Source: Pseudomonas sp. PIC25 (lineage in GTDB: Bacteria > Pseudomonadota > Gammaproteobacteria > Pseudomonadales > Pseudomonadaceae). From it: a stretch of 37,491 bases of DNA. The notes under the pieces were generated by a model. It saw nothing but the letters and a program-made list of their open reading frames with translations. It ran no database searches and was not told where the DNA came from. Position 1 is the first letter of the stretch. Each line of letters starts with the position of its first letter. This document shows, one piece after another, positions 28,963 through 37,392 of the stretch. The stretch covers positions 1 through 37,491 of the forward strand of contig NZ_MUJY01000059.1 of assembly GCF_002286785.1 (NCBI RefSeq), read 5' to 3'. Position numbers and translations under genes: made by a program.

Positions 28963-29760
28963 ATGACCGATTTCACCACCGTCCAACTGGAAAAAGACCC
29001 ACGCGGTTTCGCCACCCTCTGGCTCAACCGCCCCGAGAAGAACAACGCCTTCAATGCCGAGATGATCCGCGAGCTGATCCTCGCCCTGGACGCGGTGCAG
29101 GATGACAAGTCGCTGCGTTTCCTGGTGGTGCGTGGGCGCGGCAAGCACTTCTCGGCCGGCGCCGACCTGGCCTGGATGCAACAGTCCGCCGCCCTCGACT
29201 ACAACGCCAACCTCAACGATGCGCGTGAGCTGGCCGAGCTGATGTACAACCTCTACCACCTGAAGGTCCCGACCCTGGCAGTGGTCCAGGGCGCGGCCTT
29301 CGGCGGTGCGCTGGGCCTGATCGCCTGCTGCGACATGGCCATCGGCGCGGGCGATGCCCAGCTCAGCCTGTCCGAGGTACGCATCGGCTTGGCCCCAGCG
29401 GTGATCAGCCCCTTCGTGGTCCAGGCCATCGGCGAGCGCGCCGCGCGCCGCTATGCCCTGACCGCCGAACGCTTCAGCGGCGAACGTGCCCGTGAGCTGG
29501 GCCTGCTCGCCGAAACCTACCCGGCCGACAGCCTCGACGAAGCCCTTACCGGCTGGATCGACAACCTGCTACTGAACAGCCCGCAGGCGATGCAGACCAG
29601 TAAGGAGTTGCTCAAGGAGGTCGGCAGCGGCGTCCTCACTCCGGCGTTGCGCCGCTACACCGAAACCGCCATCGCCCGCATCCGCGTGAGCGCCGAAGGC
29701 CAGGAAGGGCTGCGCGCCTTTCTGGAGAAGCGCAAAGCAGCATGGCAGGAGCAAACATGA
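28963..29760 (+). CDS. liuC: 3-methylglutaconyl-CoA hydratase LiuC
   Basis: 265 residues, enoyl-CoA hydratase/isomerase (crotonase) family. It hydrates 3-methylglutaconyl-CoA to 3-hydroxy-3-methylglutaryl-CoA. Motifs: LNRPEKNNAFNAEMI, GKHFSAGADLAWMQ (CoA-binding oxyanion loop), VQGAAFGGALGLIACCDMAI and LSEVRIGLAPAVISPFV. ATG 28963 (MTDFTTV) is preferred; an ATG at 28957 that overlaps the liuB stop (TAATG) is equally possible and adds two residues. Coupling to liuB is likely either way. A repeat of ~175 bases separates it from liuD. Confidence 0.95.
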   Translation: MTDFTTVQLEKDPRGFATLWLNRPEKNNAFNAEMIRELILALDAVQDDKSLRFLVVRGRGKHFSAGADLAWMQQSAALDYNANLNDARELAELMYNLYHLKVPTLAVVQGAAFGGALGLIACCDMAIGAGDAQLSLSEVRIGLAPAVISPFVVQAIGERAARRYALTAERFSGERARELGLLAETYPADSLDEALTGWIDNLLLNSPQAMQTSKELLKEVGSGVLTPALRRYTETAIARIRVSAEGQEGLRAFLEKRKAAWQEQT

Positions 29761-29779
29761 TGTCCGCCCCCATCTCCGC

Positions 29780-29902
29780 CCCCTCACCCCAGCCCTCTCC
29801 CCAAGGGGGAGAGGGGGTTGTTCGTGCCCGATTCTCAACTCCGAGCCTTCGCCCCACCTCGTCATCCCCTCGCCCCTCTGGGGAGAGGGTCAGGCTGAGG
29901 GG
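29780..29902. repeat. Large inverted repeat in the liuC-liuD gap
   Basis: The left arm 29780-29802 begins CCCCTCACCCCAGCCCTCTC and pairs, with a few mismatches, with the right arm 29880-29902 (GGGGAGAGGGTCAGGCTGAG...). Each arm also contains its own small hairpin (CCCTCTCCCC/GGGGGAGAGGG). The C-rich CCCTCACCCxxxCCCTCTCCC type is a common bacterial dispersed repeat. Confidence 0.75.
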
Positions 29903-29935
29903 AGCGATCCGCCAGGCACCGCAGGAGCCAACGCC

Positions 29936-31894
29936 ATGATCACCACCCTCCTCGTCGCCAACCGCGGCGAAATCGCCTGCCGAGTCATGCGTACCGCTCG
30001 GGCGCTGGGTATCCGCACGGTCGCCGTGCACAGCGCCATCGACCGCAACGCCCGGCACATGCATGAAGCCGACATTGCCTATGACCTCGGCGGCGCCAAG
30101 CCGGCGGACAGCTACCTACGTGCCGACCGGATCGTTGCCGCCGCCAAGGCCTGCGGCGCCCAGGCGATCCACCCCGGCTACGGCTTCCTTTCGGAAAACG
30201 CCGGTTTCGCCCGCGCCATCGAAGAGGCCGGGCTGATCTTCCTCGGCCCGCCCGCCTCGGCCATCGACGCCATGGGCAGCAAGTCCGCCGCCAAGGCCCT
30301 GATGGAAGCGGCTGGCGTGCCCCTGGTGCCGGGCTACCACGGCGAAGCCCAGGACCTGGACACCTTCCGCCAGGCCGCCGAGCGGATCGGCTACCCTGTG
30401 CTGCTCAAGGCCGCGGCTGGTGGCGGCGGCAAGGGCATGAAGGTGGTGGAGCGCGAGGCCGATCTCGCCGAAGCCCTGGCCTCGGCCCAGCGTGAAGCGC
30501 AATCCGCCTTCGGCGATGCGCGCATGTTGGTGGAAAAGTACGTACTCAAGCCGCGCCACGTGGAAATCCAGGTGTTCGCCGACCGCCACGGCAACTGCCT
30601 GTACCTCAACGAGCGCGACTGCTCGATCCAGCGCCGCCACCAGAAAGTGGTGGAAGAAGCCCCCGCCCCCGGCCTGACCCCCGCGCTGCGCAAGGCCATG
30701 GGCGAGGCGGCGGTGAAAGCAGCCCAAGCCATCGGCTACGTCGGTGCCGGCACCGTGGAGTTCCTGCTCGACGAGCGCGGCGATTTCTTCTTCATGGAAA
30801 TGAACACCCGTTTGCAGGTGGAGCACCCGGTCACCGAAGCCATCACCGGGCTCGATCTGGTGGCCTGGCAGATTCGCGTGGCCCGTGGCGAACCGCTGCC
30901 GATCGGTCAGGAGCAGGTGCCGCTGTACGGCCACGCCATCGAGGTGCGGCTGTACGCGGAAGACCCGGACAACGACTTCCTGCCGGCCACCGGCACCCTC
31001 GACCTCTACCGCGAACCGGCCGCCGGCCCGGGTCGCCGGGTGGACACCGGCGTGCGCGAGGGCGACACGGTGTCGCCGTTCTACGACCCCATGCTCGGCA
31101 AGCTGATCGCCTGGGGCGAGAACCGCGAGGAAGCCCGCCAGCGCCTGCTGGCGATGCTCGACGAAACGCTAGTCGGCGGGGTGAAAACCAACCTTGCCTT
31201 CCTCCGCCGCGTGCTGGCCCATCCGGCTTTTGCCCAGGCCGAACTGGACACGGGCTTCATCCCCCGTCACCAGGCGGACCTGCAACCGGTCGCAGCGTCG
31301 CTCTCCGCCGAATTCTGGTTGATCGCCGGAGAAGCCTTCCGCCAGAGCGAAGCCCAGATCGCACGCGACGACGATCCGCATTCGCCGTGGAGCCTGAACA
31401 GCGGCTGGCGCAGCGCCCTGCCCTATGAGACCGACCTGCACCTGCGCTGCGACGACGAGCGCCACGTGGTGCGCCTGCGCAGTGCCAACGCCGTTTCGCC
31501 GGTGCGCCTGGAGGGCGAGCGCCTGTGTATCGAGCAGGACGGCAGCACCCGCCGGGTCGCGGCGATCCGCCGTGACGATACCCTCCACCTGCATTGGAAC
31601 GGCGAACTGCGCAGCGTCCGGCGTGTCGACCCGATCGCCGACGTCGAGGCCAGTCATCACCACCACGGCGGCTTGACCGCACCGATGAACGGCAGCATCG
31701 TCCGCGTGCTGGCGGAAACCGGGCAACGGGTCGAAGCCGGCGCCACCCTGGTGGTGCTGGAAGCCATGAAGATGGAACACAGCATCCGCGCGCCCCATGC
31801 TGGGGTGGTCAAGGCGCTGTATTGCAACGAAGGCGAGCTGGTCAGCGAAGGTACCGCTCTGGTGGAGCTGGGCGAGGCTGAATTGGACGAATGA
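29936..31894 (+). CDS. liuD: Methylcrotonyl-CoA carboxylase, biotin (alpha) subunit LiuD
   Basis: 652 residues in the usual order. Biotin carboxylase N-domain (LLVANRGEIACRVMRTARAL, IHPGYGFLSENAGFARA), ATP-grasp with the glycine-rich loop KAAAGGGGKGMKVV, metal/active-site block FFFMEMNTRLQVEHPVTEAI, biotin carboxylase C-domain, a middle domain, then the biotinyl domain with Lys612 in EAMKMEHSI. It carboxylates its biotin with ATP and bicarbonate and passes the carboxyl group to LiuB. A good GGAG site precedes ATG 29936. The last codons run straight into a REP element: the TGA stop is part of the repeat TGAATTCGCCCCTACA. Confidence 0.97.
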   Translation: MITTLLVANRGEIACRVMRTARALGIRTVAVHSAIDRNARHMHEADIAYDLGGAKPADSYLRADRIVAAAKACGAQAIHPGYGFLSENAGFARAIEEAGLIFLGPPASAIDAMGSKSAAKALMEAAGVPLVPGYHGEAQDLDTFRQAAERIGYPVLLKAAAGGGGKGMKVVEREADLAEALASAQREAQSAFGDARMLVEKYVLKPRHVEIQVFADRHGNCLYLNERDCSIQRRHQKVVEEAPAPGLTPALRKAMGEAAVKAAQAIGYVGAGTVEFLLDERGDFFFMEMNTRLQVEHPVTEAITGLDLVAWQIRVARGEPLPIGQEQVPLYGHAIEVRLYAEDPDNDFLPATGTLDLYREPAAGPGRRVDTGVREGDTVSPFYDPMLGKLIAWGENREEARQRLLAMLDETLVGGVKTNLAFLRRVLAHPAFAQAELDTGFIPRHQADLQPVAASLSAEFWLIAGEAFRQSEAQIARDDDPHSPWSLNSGWRSALPYETDLHLRCDDERHVVRLRSANAVSPVRLEGERLCIEQDGSTRRVAAIRRDDTLHLHWNGELRSVRRVDPIADVEASHHHHGGLTAPMNGSIVRVLAETGQRVEAGATLVVLEAMKMEHSIRAPHAGVVKALYCNEGELVSEGTALVELGEAELDE

Positions 31895-32040
31895 ATTCGC
31901 CCCTACAGGTGCGGCTACCCGAACCTTTGTAGGAGCGAGCTCTGCGCGCGAAAAAAGGCTTACCGGCATCCCGAATGAATTCGCTCCCACACGAACGGCT
32001 GAGGCTTGTAGGGGCGAATTCATTCGCCCGCCAAGGTAAC
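31892..32040. repeat. Cluster of four REP-like elements in the liuD-liuE gap
   Basis: TGAATTCGCCCCTACA (31892-31907) and its perfect 16-bp complement TGTAGGGGCGAATTCA (32007-32022) enclose a second pair: TGTAGGAGCGAGCTCTGCGC near 31928 and TGAATTCGCTCCCACA (31976-31991). The nested arrangement can fold into a large structure between liuD and liuE. Confidence 0.85.
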
Positions 32041-32102
32041 GTCGGGCAAATGACTCCGCCCCCACACGAATGGCCCTCCCGGCTGGTATGAGAGAGAAGA
32101 CG

Positions 32103-33005
32103 ATGGATATTCCCCAACAGGTCCGCCTGGTCGAAGTCGGTCCCCGCGATGGTTTGCAGAACGAGAAACAACCCATCGAGGTGGCGGACAAGATTCGCCT
32201 GGTCGACGACCTCACCGAGGCCGGCCTGGGCTATATCGAGGTGGGCAGCTTCGTGTCGCCCAAATGGGTGCCGCAGATGGCGGGCAGCGCCGAGGTCTTC
32301 GCCGGCATCCGGCAGAAGCCCGGCGTCACCTACGCCGCGTTGGCGCCCAACCTGAAAGGCTTCGAAGCGGCGCTGGAAAGCGGGGTGAAGGAAGTCGCGG
32401 TGTTCGCCGCCGCCTCGGAAGCCTTTTCCCAGCGCAACATCAACTGCTCCATCGCCGAAAGCCTGGAGCGCTTCGTGCCGGTGATGGACGCGGCGCGCCA
32501 ACACGGCATCCGTGTCCGCGGCTATGTCTCCTGCGTGCTTGGCTGCCCCTACGACGGCTTCATCGCCCCTGAGCAGGTGGCCGGCGTCGCCCGCGAGCTG
32601 CACGCCATGGGCTGCTACGAAGTTTCCCTCGGCGACACCATCGGCACCGGCACCGCCGGCGATACGCGCCGGTTGTTCGAGGTGGTCGGCAAGGACATCC
32701 CCCGCGACAAGCTGGCCGGCCACTTCCATGACACCTACGGCCAGGCCCTGGCCAACATCTACGCGAGCCTGCTGGAAGGCATCGCCGTGTTCGACAGCTC
32801 GGTCGCTGGCCTCGGCGGCTGCCCCTACGCCAAGGGCGCGACGGGCAACGTCGCCAGCGAGGACGTGCTCTACCTGCTCGAGGGCCTGGGTATCCGCACC
32901 GGCATCGACATGGACAAGCTGATCGACGCCGGCCAGCGCATCTGCCAAGTGCTCGGCAAGGCCAACGGCTCCCGCGTCGCCCGCGCCCGCCTGGCGCAAC
33001 GCTGA
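32103..33005 (+). CDS. liuE: Hydroxymethylglutaryl-CoA lyase LiuE
   Basis: 300 residues, the family length. It cleaves HMG-CoA to acetyl-CoA and acetoacetate. TIM-barrel motifs: VEVGPRDGLQNE (metal-site Asp), YIEVGSFVSPKWVPQMA, VSLGDTIGTGTAGDT, GHFHDTYGQALAN (metal His), and the catalytic Cys240 in GLGGCPYAKGATGNVASEDV. ATG 32103 (MDIPQQ) has AGAGAAG upstream and matches family N-termini; an in-frame ATG at 32070 lies in less family-like sequence. It is followed by a hairpin at 33023-33063. Confidence 0.96.
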   Translation: MDIPQQVRLVEVGPRDGLQNEKQPIEVADKIRLVDDLTEAGLGYIEVGSFVSPKWVPQMAGSAEVFAGIRQKPGVTYAALAPNLKGFEAALESGVKEVAVFAAASEAFSQRNINCSIAESLERFVPVMDAARQHGIRVRGYVSCVLGCPYDGFIAPEQVAGVARELHAMGCYEVSLGDTIGTGTAGDTRRLFEVVGKDIPRDKLAGHFHDTYGQALANIYASLLEGIAVFDSSVAGLGGCPYAKGATGNVASEDVLYLLEGLGIRTGIDMDKLIDAGQRICQVLGKANGSRVARARLAQR

Positions 33006-33022
33006 TCGCCGAGGAACCTTCC

Positions 33023-33063
33023 GCGGAGCGCGGCGCTCTTACCATCGAGCGCCGCCGCTCCGC
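33023..33063 (+). terminator. Strong hairpin after liuE
   Basis: GCGGAGCG-CGGCGCTC pairs with GAGCGCCG-C-CGCTCCGC (16 bp, one bulge) around an 8-base loop, 17 bases past the stop. No clear T run follows, so it may only partly terminate, or protect the 3' end, before the transporter gene. Confidence 0.6.
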
Positions 33064-33116
33064 TTGCCCTCCAGGGCACCGCGACTTCACGAACAATAAC
33101 GACAGAGGTTGAAGTC

Positions 33117-34457
33117 ATGCTGACCCGCATCACTGAGCTCAGCGTCAAGCTGGTGCAACGCTACCTCCCCTCACCGTTCGTCTTCGCCCTGCTGCTGAGC
33201 TTCATCGTGCTGGTCGCCAGCATGCTCGGCACCGGGCAGAGCCTGCCTCAGATGGCCAAGCACTGGGGCAGCGGCTTCTGGAACCTGTTGATGTTCGCCA
33301 TGCAGATGGCGCTGATCCTGGTCACCGGCCATGCGCTGGCCCGCGCGCCCCTGGTCAACCGCCTGCTCGACCGGCTCGCCCGGATTCCCGCCACACCGGG
33401 CCAGGCCATCGTCACCGTGACCCTGGTCGGGCTGGCCGGTGCCTGGCTCAACTGGGGCTTCGGCCTGGTCATCGGCGCGGTGTTCGCCCGCGCCCTGGCG
33501 CGCCAGGTGAAGGGGGTCGATTACCCGCTGCTGGTGGCCTCGGCCTACTCCGGCTTCCTCATCTGGCACGGCGGGCTGTCCGGCTCGATCCCGCTGTCCC
33601 TGGCCACCGGCGGAGCGGATACCGAGCGCATGAGCGGCGGCGTGGTCACCGCCGCCATCGGCGTCGGCCAGACGCTCTTCACCCCGCTCAACCTCACCAT
33701 CATCGCCCTGCTGGTGATCGGCCTGCCGCTGCTCAACCGGGCCATGCAGCCGAAGCTGCCGAAGGTGGCCGATCCAGCCCTGCTGCACGAGCCCGAGCCG
33801 CAACCGCTGCCCCGGGACACTCCGGCCCAGCGCCTCGATGACAGCCGCCTGCTCGGCCTGGCCACGGTGGCGCTGGCCGCGGTGTTCTTCGTCGGCTACT
33901 TCGCCGCCAATGGCTTCGCCCTGAGCCTGAACATCGTCATCGCCCTGTTCCTGTTCGCCGGCCTGCTCCTGCACGGCACTCCGGAACGCTACATGAACGC
34001 GGTGCAGGACAGCATCGGCGGCATCAGCGGCATCGTCATCCAATTCCCCTTCTATGCCGGGATCATGGGCATGATGGTGGGCGCCAATGCCGAAGGCGTG
34101 TCGCTGGGCAAGCAGATCACCGATGCCTTCGTCGCCTGGTCGTCGGCCGACACCTTTCCGGTGCTCGCCTTCCTCAGCGCCGGACTGGTGAACGTCTTCG
34201 TGCCGTCCGGCGGCGGCCAGTGGGCCGTACAGGGGCCGATCATGCTGCCCGCCGGCCAGGCCTTGGGCGTGGCGCCCGAAGTGACGGCCATGGCCATCGC
34301 CTGGGGCGATGCCTGGACCAACATGATCCAACCGTTCTGGGCCCTGCCGCTGCTCGGTATCGCCGGCCTCGGTGCGCGCGACATCATGGGCTACTGCCTG
34401 CTGATGCTGCTGTATTCGGGCATCGTCATCAGCGCCGGGTTCTATCTGTTGGCGTGA
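33117..34457 (+). CDS. atoE: Short-chain fatty acid transporter, AtoE family
   Basis: 446 residues with 10-12 hydrophobic segments, a membrane permease of the AtoE family. Family signatures: LPSPFVFALLLSFIVLVASM near the N-terminus, GLAGAWLNWGFGLVIGAVFARAL, SAYSGFLIWHGGLSGSIPLS, FPFYAGIMGMMVGANAEGVS, VNVFVPSGGGQWAVQGPIML and AIAWGDAWTNMIQPFWALPL. AtoE takes up short-chain acids such as butyrate and acetoacetate. It lies between liuE, whose product is acetoacetate, and an acetoacetyl-CoA synthetase, so acetoacetate or short acids are the expected cargo. ATG 33117 has GAGGTTGAAG upstream. Confidence 0.93.
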   Translation: MLTRITELSVKLVQRYLPSPFVFALLLSFIVLVASMLGTGQSLPQMAKHWGSGFWNLLMFAMQMALILVTGHALARAPLVNRLLDRLARIPATPGQAIVTVTLVGLAGAWLNWGFGLVIGAVFARALARQVKGVDYPLLVASAYSGFLIWHGGLSGSIPLSLATGGADTERMSGGVVTAAIGVGQTLFTPLNLTIIALLVIGLPLLNRAMQPKLPKVADPALLHEPEPQPLPRDTPAQRLDDSRLLGLATVALAAVFFVGYFAANGFALSLNIVIALFLFAGLLLHGTPERYMNAVQDSIGGISGIVIQFPFYAGIMGMMVGANAEGVSLGKQITDAFVAWSSADTFPVLAFLSAGLVNVFVPSGGGQWAVQGPIMLPAGQALGVAPEVTAMAIAWGDAWTNMIQPFWALPLLGIAGLGARDIMGYCLLMLLYSGIVISAGFYLLA

Positions 34458-34553
34458 TCCTGCCGGACATGCGGGGGCGTGCCATGCTTGAAAAGCTGGT
34501 GCACCATCTGGCGATCACAACGACCGCTGCTGGCAGTGTGAGGAGTCGAGATC

Positions 34554-36509
34554 ATGCAGACACCCCTTTGGACACCCTCTCCCGAGCGTATCGCCGCCAC
34601 CCGCATGGAAGCCTTCCGCCACTTCGTCAACCAGCGCCATGCCCTGGCGCTGGACGACTACCCCACCCTACATGCCTGGAGCATCGAAGATCGGCCCGCC
34701 TTCTGGCAGGCCATCGTCGATTTCTTCGACGTGCGCTTCCAGCAGCCGCCGCGCAGCGTGCTCGAAGAGGGCCCGACGATGCCCAGCGCGCACTGGTTCC
34801 CCGGCGCCACCCTGAATTTCGCCGAACACCTGCTGCGCCGCCGTGACGATCACCCGGCCCTGGTGGCCATCGGCGAGGACGGCTCGCGCGAGCAGTTGAG
34901 CTACGCCGAGCTGGCCGCCCATGTCGCCGGCCTGCAGCACAGTCTGGAGGCCGCCGGCATCGGCCCCGGCGACCGGGTCGCGGCCTTTATGCCGAACACC
35001 TGGCAGACCGTGGTCGGCATGCTCGCCACCACCAGCCTCGGCGCTACCTGGTCGTCCTGCTCGCCGGACTTCGGCACCCAGGGTGTGGTCGACCGCTTCG
35101 GCCAGATCGAACCCAAGGTGCTGATCGCCGCCGCTGGTTTCCGCTACGCCGGCAACAACACCGACCTCACCGGCAAGCTCAACGAAATCCTCGAACGCCT
35201 GCCGTCGCTGCAACAGTTGATCGTCGTCCCCTACTCCAACCCGGCTGTCACTGCCGAGGCGTTCCAGACCCCGGCCCGGGTCACGCTCTGGCAGGACAGC
35301 TACCAGCCCGGCGGCGAACCGCGCTTCCAGCCGGTGCCGTTCGAGCAGCCGCTGTACATCCTTTACTCCAGCGGCACCACCGGCGTGCCCAAGTGCATCG
35401 TCCATGGCACCGGTGGCGTGCTGCTCCAGCACCTCAAGGAACTGGGCCTGCACACCGACCTGCGCGCAGACGACTGCCTGTTCTACTACACCACCTGTGG
35501 CTGGATGATGTGGAACTGGCTGGTCTCCGGCCTGGCCCTGGGCGCCACCCTGGTGCTGTTCGACGGCTCGCCGTTCCAACCCGGCCCGGAGCGGCTGATG
35601 GACCTGATCGATACCGAGAGCATTTCCATCTTCGGCACCAGCGCCAAATTCCTCGCCGCCCTGGAAAAGGCCGGCGTGCGGCCCGGTGCCAGCCATCGCC
35701 TGGAGCGCCTGCGGACGATCCTCTCCACCGGCTCGCCGCTGTCCCACGAGAGCTTCGAATTCGTCTACCGCGAGATCAAGGCGGACCTGTGCCTGTCGTC
35801 GATCTCCGGCGGCACCGACATCGTGTCCTGCTTCGCCCTCGGCAACCCGGTGCTGCCGGTTTGGCGCGGCGAGTTGCAGTGCAAAGGGCTCGGCATGGCC
35901 GTCGAGGTGTGGAACGACGCGGGCCAGCCGGTACACGGGGAAAAAGGCGAGCTGGTCTGCACCCGGCATTTCCCGTCGATGCCCGTGGGCTTCTGGAACG
36001 ACCCCGACGGCGCCAAGTTCCACGCGGCCTACTTCGAGACCTTCTCCGGCATCTGGGCCCATGGCGACTATGCCGAAGAGACCGCCCACGGCGGCCTGGT
36101 CATCCATGGCCGCTCGGATGCCGTGCTCAACCCCGGCGGCGTGCGCATCGGCACGGCGGAAATCTACCGGCAGGTGGAAAAGGTCCCCGAGGTGCTGGAA
36201 TCCATCGCCATCGGCCAGGATTGGGCCGGCGACGTGCGGGTGGTGCTGTTCGTACGGCTGCGCGACGGCGTCGTCCTCGACGAGCCCTTGCAAGAGCGCA
36301 TCCGCGAGGTCATCCGCCGCAACACCACCTCGCGCCACGTGCCGGCAAAGATCGTCGCAGTGCCGGACATCCCGCGCACCATCAGCGGCAAGATCGTCGA
36401 GCTGGCGGTGCGCAACGTAGTCCATGGCCTGCCGGTGAAGAACACCGATGCGCTGGCCAACCCAAAGGCGCTGGAGCACTTCCGCGACCGTCCCGAACTG
36501 GCCGATTGA
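34554..36509 (+). CDS. Acetoacetyl-CoA synthetase
   Basis: 651 residues, ANL superfamily, acetoacetate-CoA ligase branch. It converts acetoacetate, ATP and CoA to acetoacetyl-CoA. Features: ~100-residue N-terminal extension typical of this branch (HWFPGATLNFAEHLL), P-loop YSSGTTGVPKCIVHG (~residues 271-285), the branch motif YYTTCGWMMWNWLVSGLALG, SISGGTDIVSCF, GRSDAVLNPGGVRIGTAEIY, and the catalytic lysine in RTISGKIVELAVRN near residue 613. It resembles the product of P. aeruginosa PA1997. It completes leucine breakdown by rescuing acetoacetate made by LiuE; a thiolase then gives two acetyl-CoA. ATG 34554 has TGAGGAG upstream. Confidence 0.93.
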   Translation: MQTPLWTPSPERIAATRMEAFRHFVNQRHALALDDYPTLHAWSIEDRPAFWQAIVDFFDVRFQQPPRSVLEEGPTMPSAHWFPGATLNFAEHLLRRRDDHPALVAIGEDGSREQLSYAELAAHVAGLQHSLEAAGIGPGDRVAAFMPNTWQTVVGMLATTSLGATWSSCSPDFGTQGVVDRFGQIEPKVLIAAAGFRYAGNNTDLTGKLNEILERLPSLQQLIVVPYSNPAVTAEAFQTPARVTLWQDSYQPGGEPRFQPVPFEQPLYILYSSGTTGVPKCIVHGTGGVLLQHLKELGLHTDLRADDCLFYYTTCGWMMWNWLVSGLALGATLVLFDGSPFQPGPERLMDLIDTESISIFGTSAKFLAALEKAGVRPGASHRLERLRTILSTGSPLSHESFEFVYREIKADLCLSSISGGTDIVSCFALGNPVLPVWRGELQCKGLGMAVEVWNDAGQPVHGEKGELVCTRHFPSMPVGFWNDPDGAKFHAAYFETFSGIWAHGDYAEETAHGGLVIHGRSDAVLNPGGVRIGTAEIYRQVEKVPEVLESIAIGQDWAGDVRVVLFVRLRDGVVLDEPLQERIREVIRRNTTSRHVPAKIVAVPDIPRTISGKIVELAVRNVVHGLPVKNTDALANPKALEHFRDRPELAD

Positions 36510-36535
36510 GCCGATGGGCCGTCGAACCGCGGCCC

Positions 36536-36562
36536 TTGACTCTCGGAAACCTCAACTATACT
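36536..36562 (+). promoter_or_regulatory. Sigma-70-type promoter of the periplasmic-protein gene
   Basis: TTGACT (36536-36541) and TATACT (36557-36562), 15-base spacer, or CTTGAC with 16. It lies 35 bases before the start codon. Confidence 0.55.
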
Positions 36563-36596
36563 CGGGTCATTTTCAGCAGTCGGCGAGTCCTCCGTC

Positions 36597-37340
36597 GTGA
36601 ATATTCGAGCCCTTTGGCTATCTGCCCTCGTCCTGTCGTGTCTCGATGCTCCTGCCCAAGCCAGGGAACTCGAGCTTTACCTGATCGATGCGCCGCCGCT
36701 GACCTTCGTCGAAGACCCCCAAGGCCACGGCCTGATCGGCGACGTGGCCATCGCCGCCATCGAGCGGGCGGGCTACCAGGCCAAGCTCAGCGTGCTGCCC
36801 TGGGCGCGGGCGCAACGCTACGTCAGCCTGGGCAGCGACCTGCTGATCATCCCGCTCTCGCGGATTCCCGAACGGGAAGACCAGTACACCTGGATCGCAC
36901 CGATCCTCACCATGGATCGCGCCTTCTTTAGCCTGGAGCACAAAGTCGATACGTTCGACGAAGCGAAGCGGCGCTTCCGCAAGATCGGCGTCGGCCTCGG
37001 CAGCGCCCAGGAAGCGACGCTGCTGTCCGAGGGCTTCCCGCCAAGTCAGATCTATTCCATGAAGATCGGCGAAAACCCGGCCCACATGCTCGAACTCGGC
37101 CGTATCGACGCTTGGTTCAACGGCGTGCCGGAAAGCCTCTACATCTGGAAGAACACTGGCATCCAGCGCCGCCTGCGGATGGGCAAGGCCGTCACCTCCT
37201 CCGACCTCTATGTCGCCTGCTCGAAAAAATGCGACCCGGAATTGGTCCGGCAACTCCGCGAAGCCGTGGAAGCCGTCCAGACCGACGGCACCGCCCAACG
37301 CTTGCAGGATGCCTACCAGCTCCAATTGCCGAAGCATTGA
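36597..37340 (+). CDS. Periplasmic substrate-binding-like protein (SBP_bac_3 type)
   Basis: 247 residues. Residues 1-22 are a signal peptide (SCLDAPAQA|R). The mature part has the fold order of family-3 solute-binding proteins: APPLTFVEDPQGHGLIGDVAIAAIERAGY, LPWARAQRYVSLGSDLLIIP, GVGLGSAQEATLLSEGFPPS, then GRIDAWFNGVPESLYIW. It is shorter than classic amino-acid-binding receptors and no permease is adjacent, like many orphan Pseudomonas members that are sensors or chemoreceptor partners. A Cys pair (ACSKKC) may form a disulfide. The start is GTG at 36597. Ligand unknown. It has its own promoter and is probably unrelated to the liu operon. Confidence 0.82.
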   Translation: MNIRALWLSALVLSCLDAPAQARELELYLIDAPPLTFVEDPQGHGLIGDVAIAAIERAGYQAKLSVLPWARAQRYVSLGSDLLIIPLSRIPEREDQYTWIAPILTMDRAFFSLEHKVDTFDEAKRRFRKIGVGLGSAQEATLLSEGFPPSQIYSMKIGENPAHMLELGRIDAWFNGVPESLYIWKNTGIQRRLRMGKAVTSSDLYVACSKKCDPELVRQLREAVEAVQTDGTAQRLQDAYQLQLPKH

Positions 37341-37392
37341 ACCGGCCCACGGAACACGCTTCACGTCCTGCAGCGGAGCGTCCTGACAAGGA

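Noticed and set aside
34668-36479. 603-codon minus-strand open frame opposite the acetoacetyl-CoA synthetase
   Set aside because: The plus-strand synthetase has all catalytic motifs; the minus frame is a GC-skew artefact.
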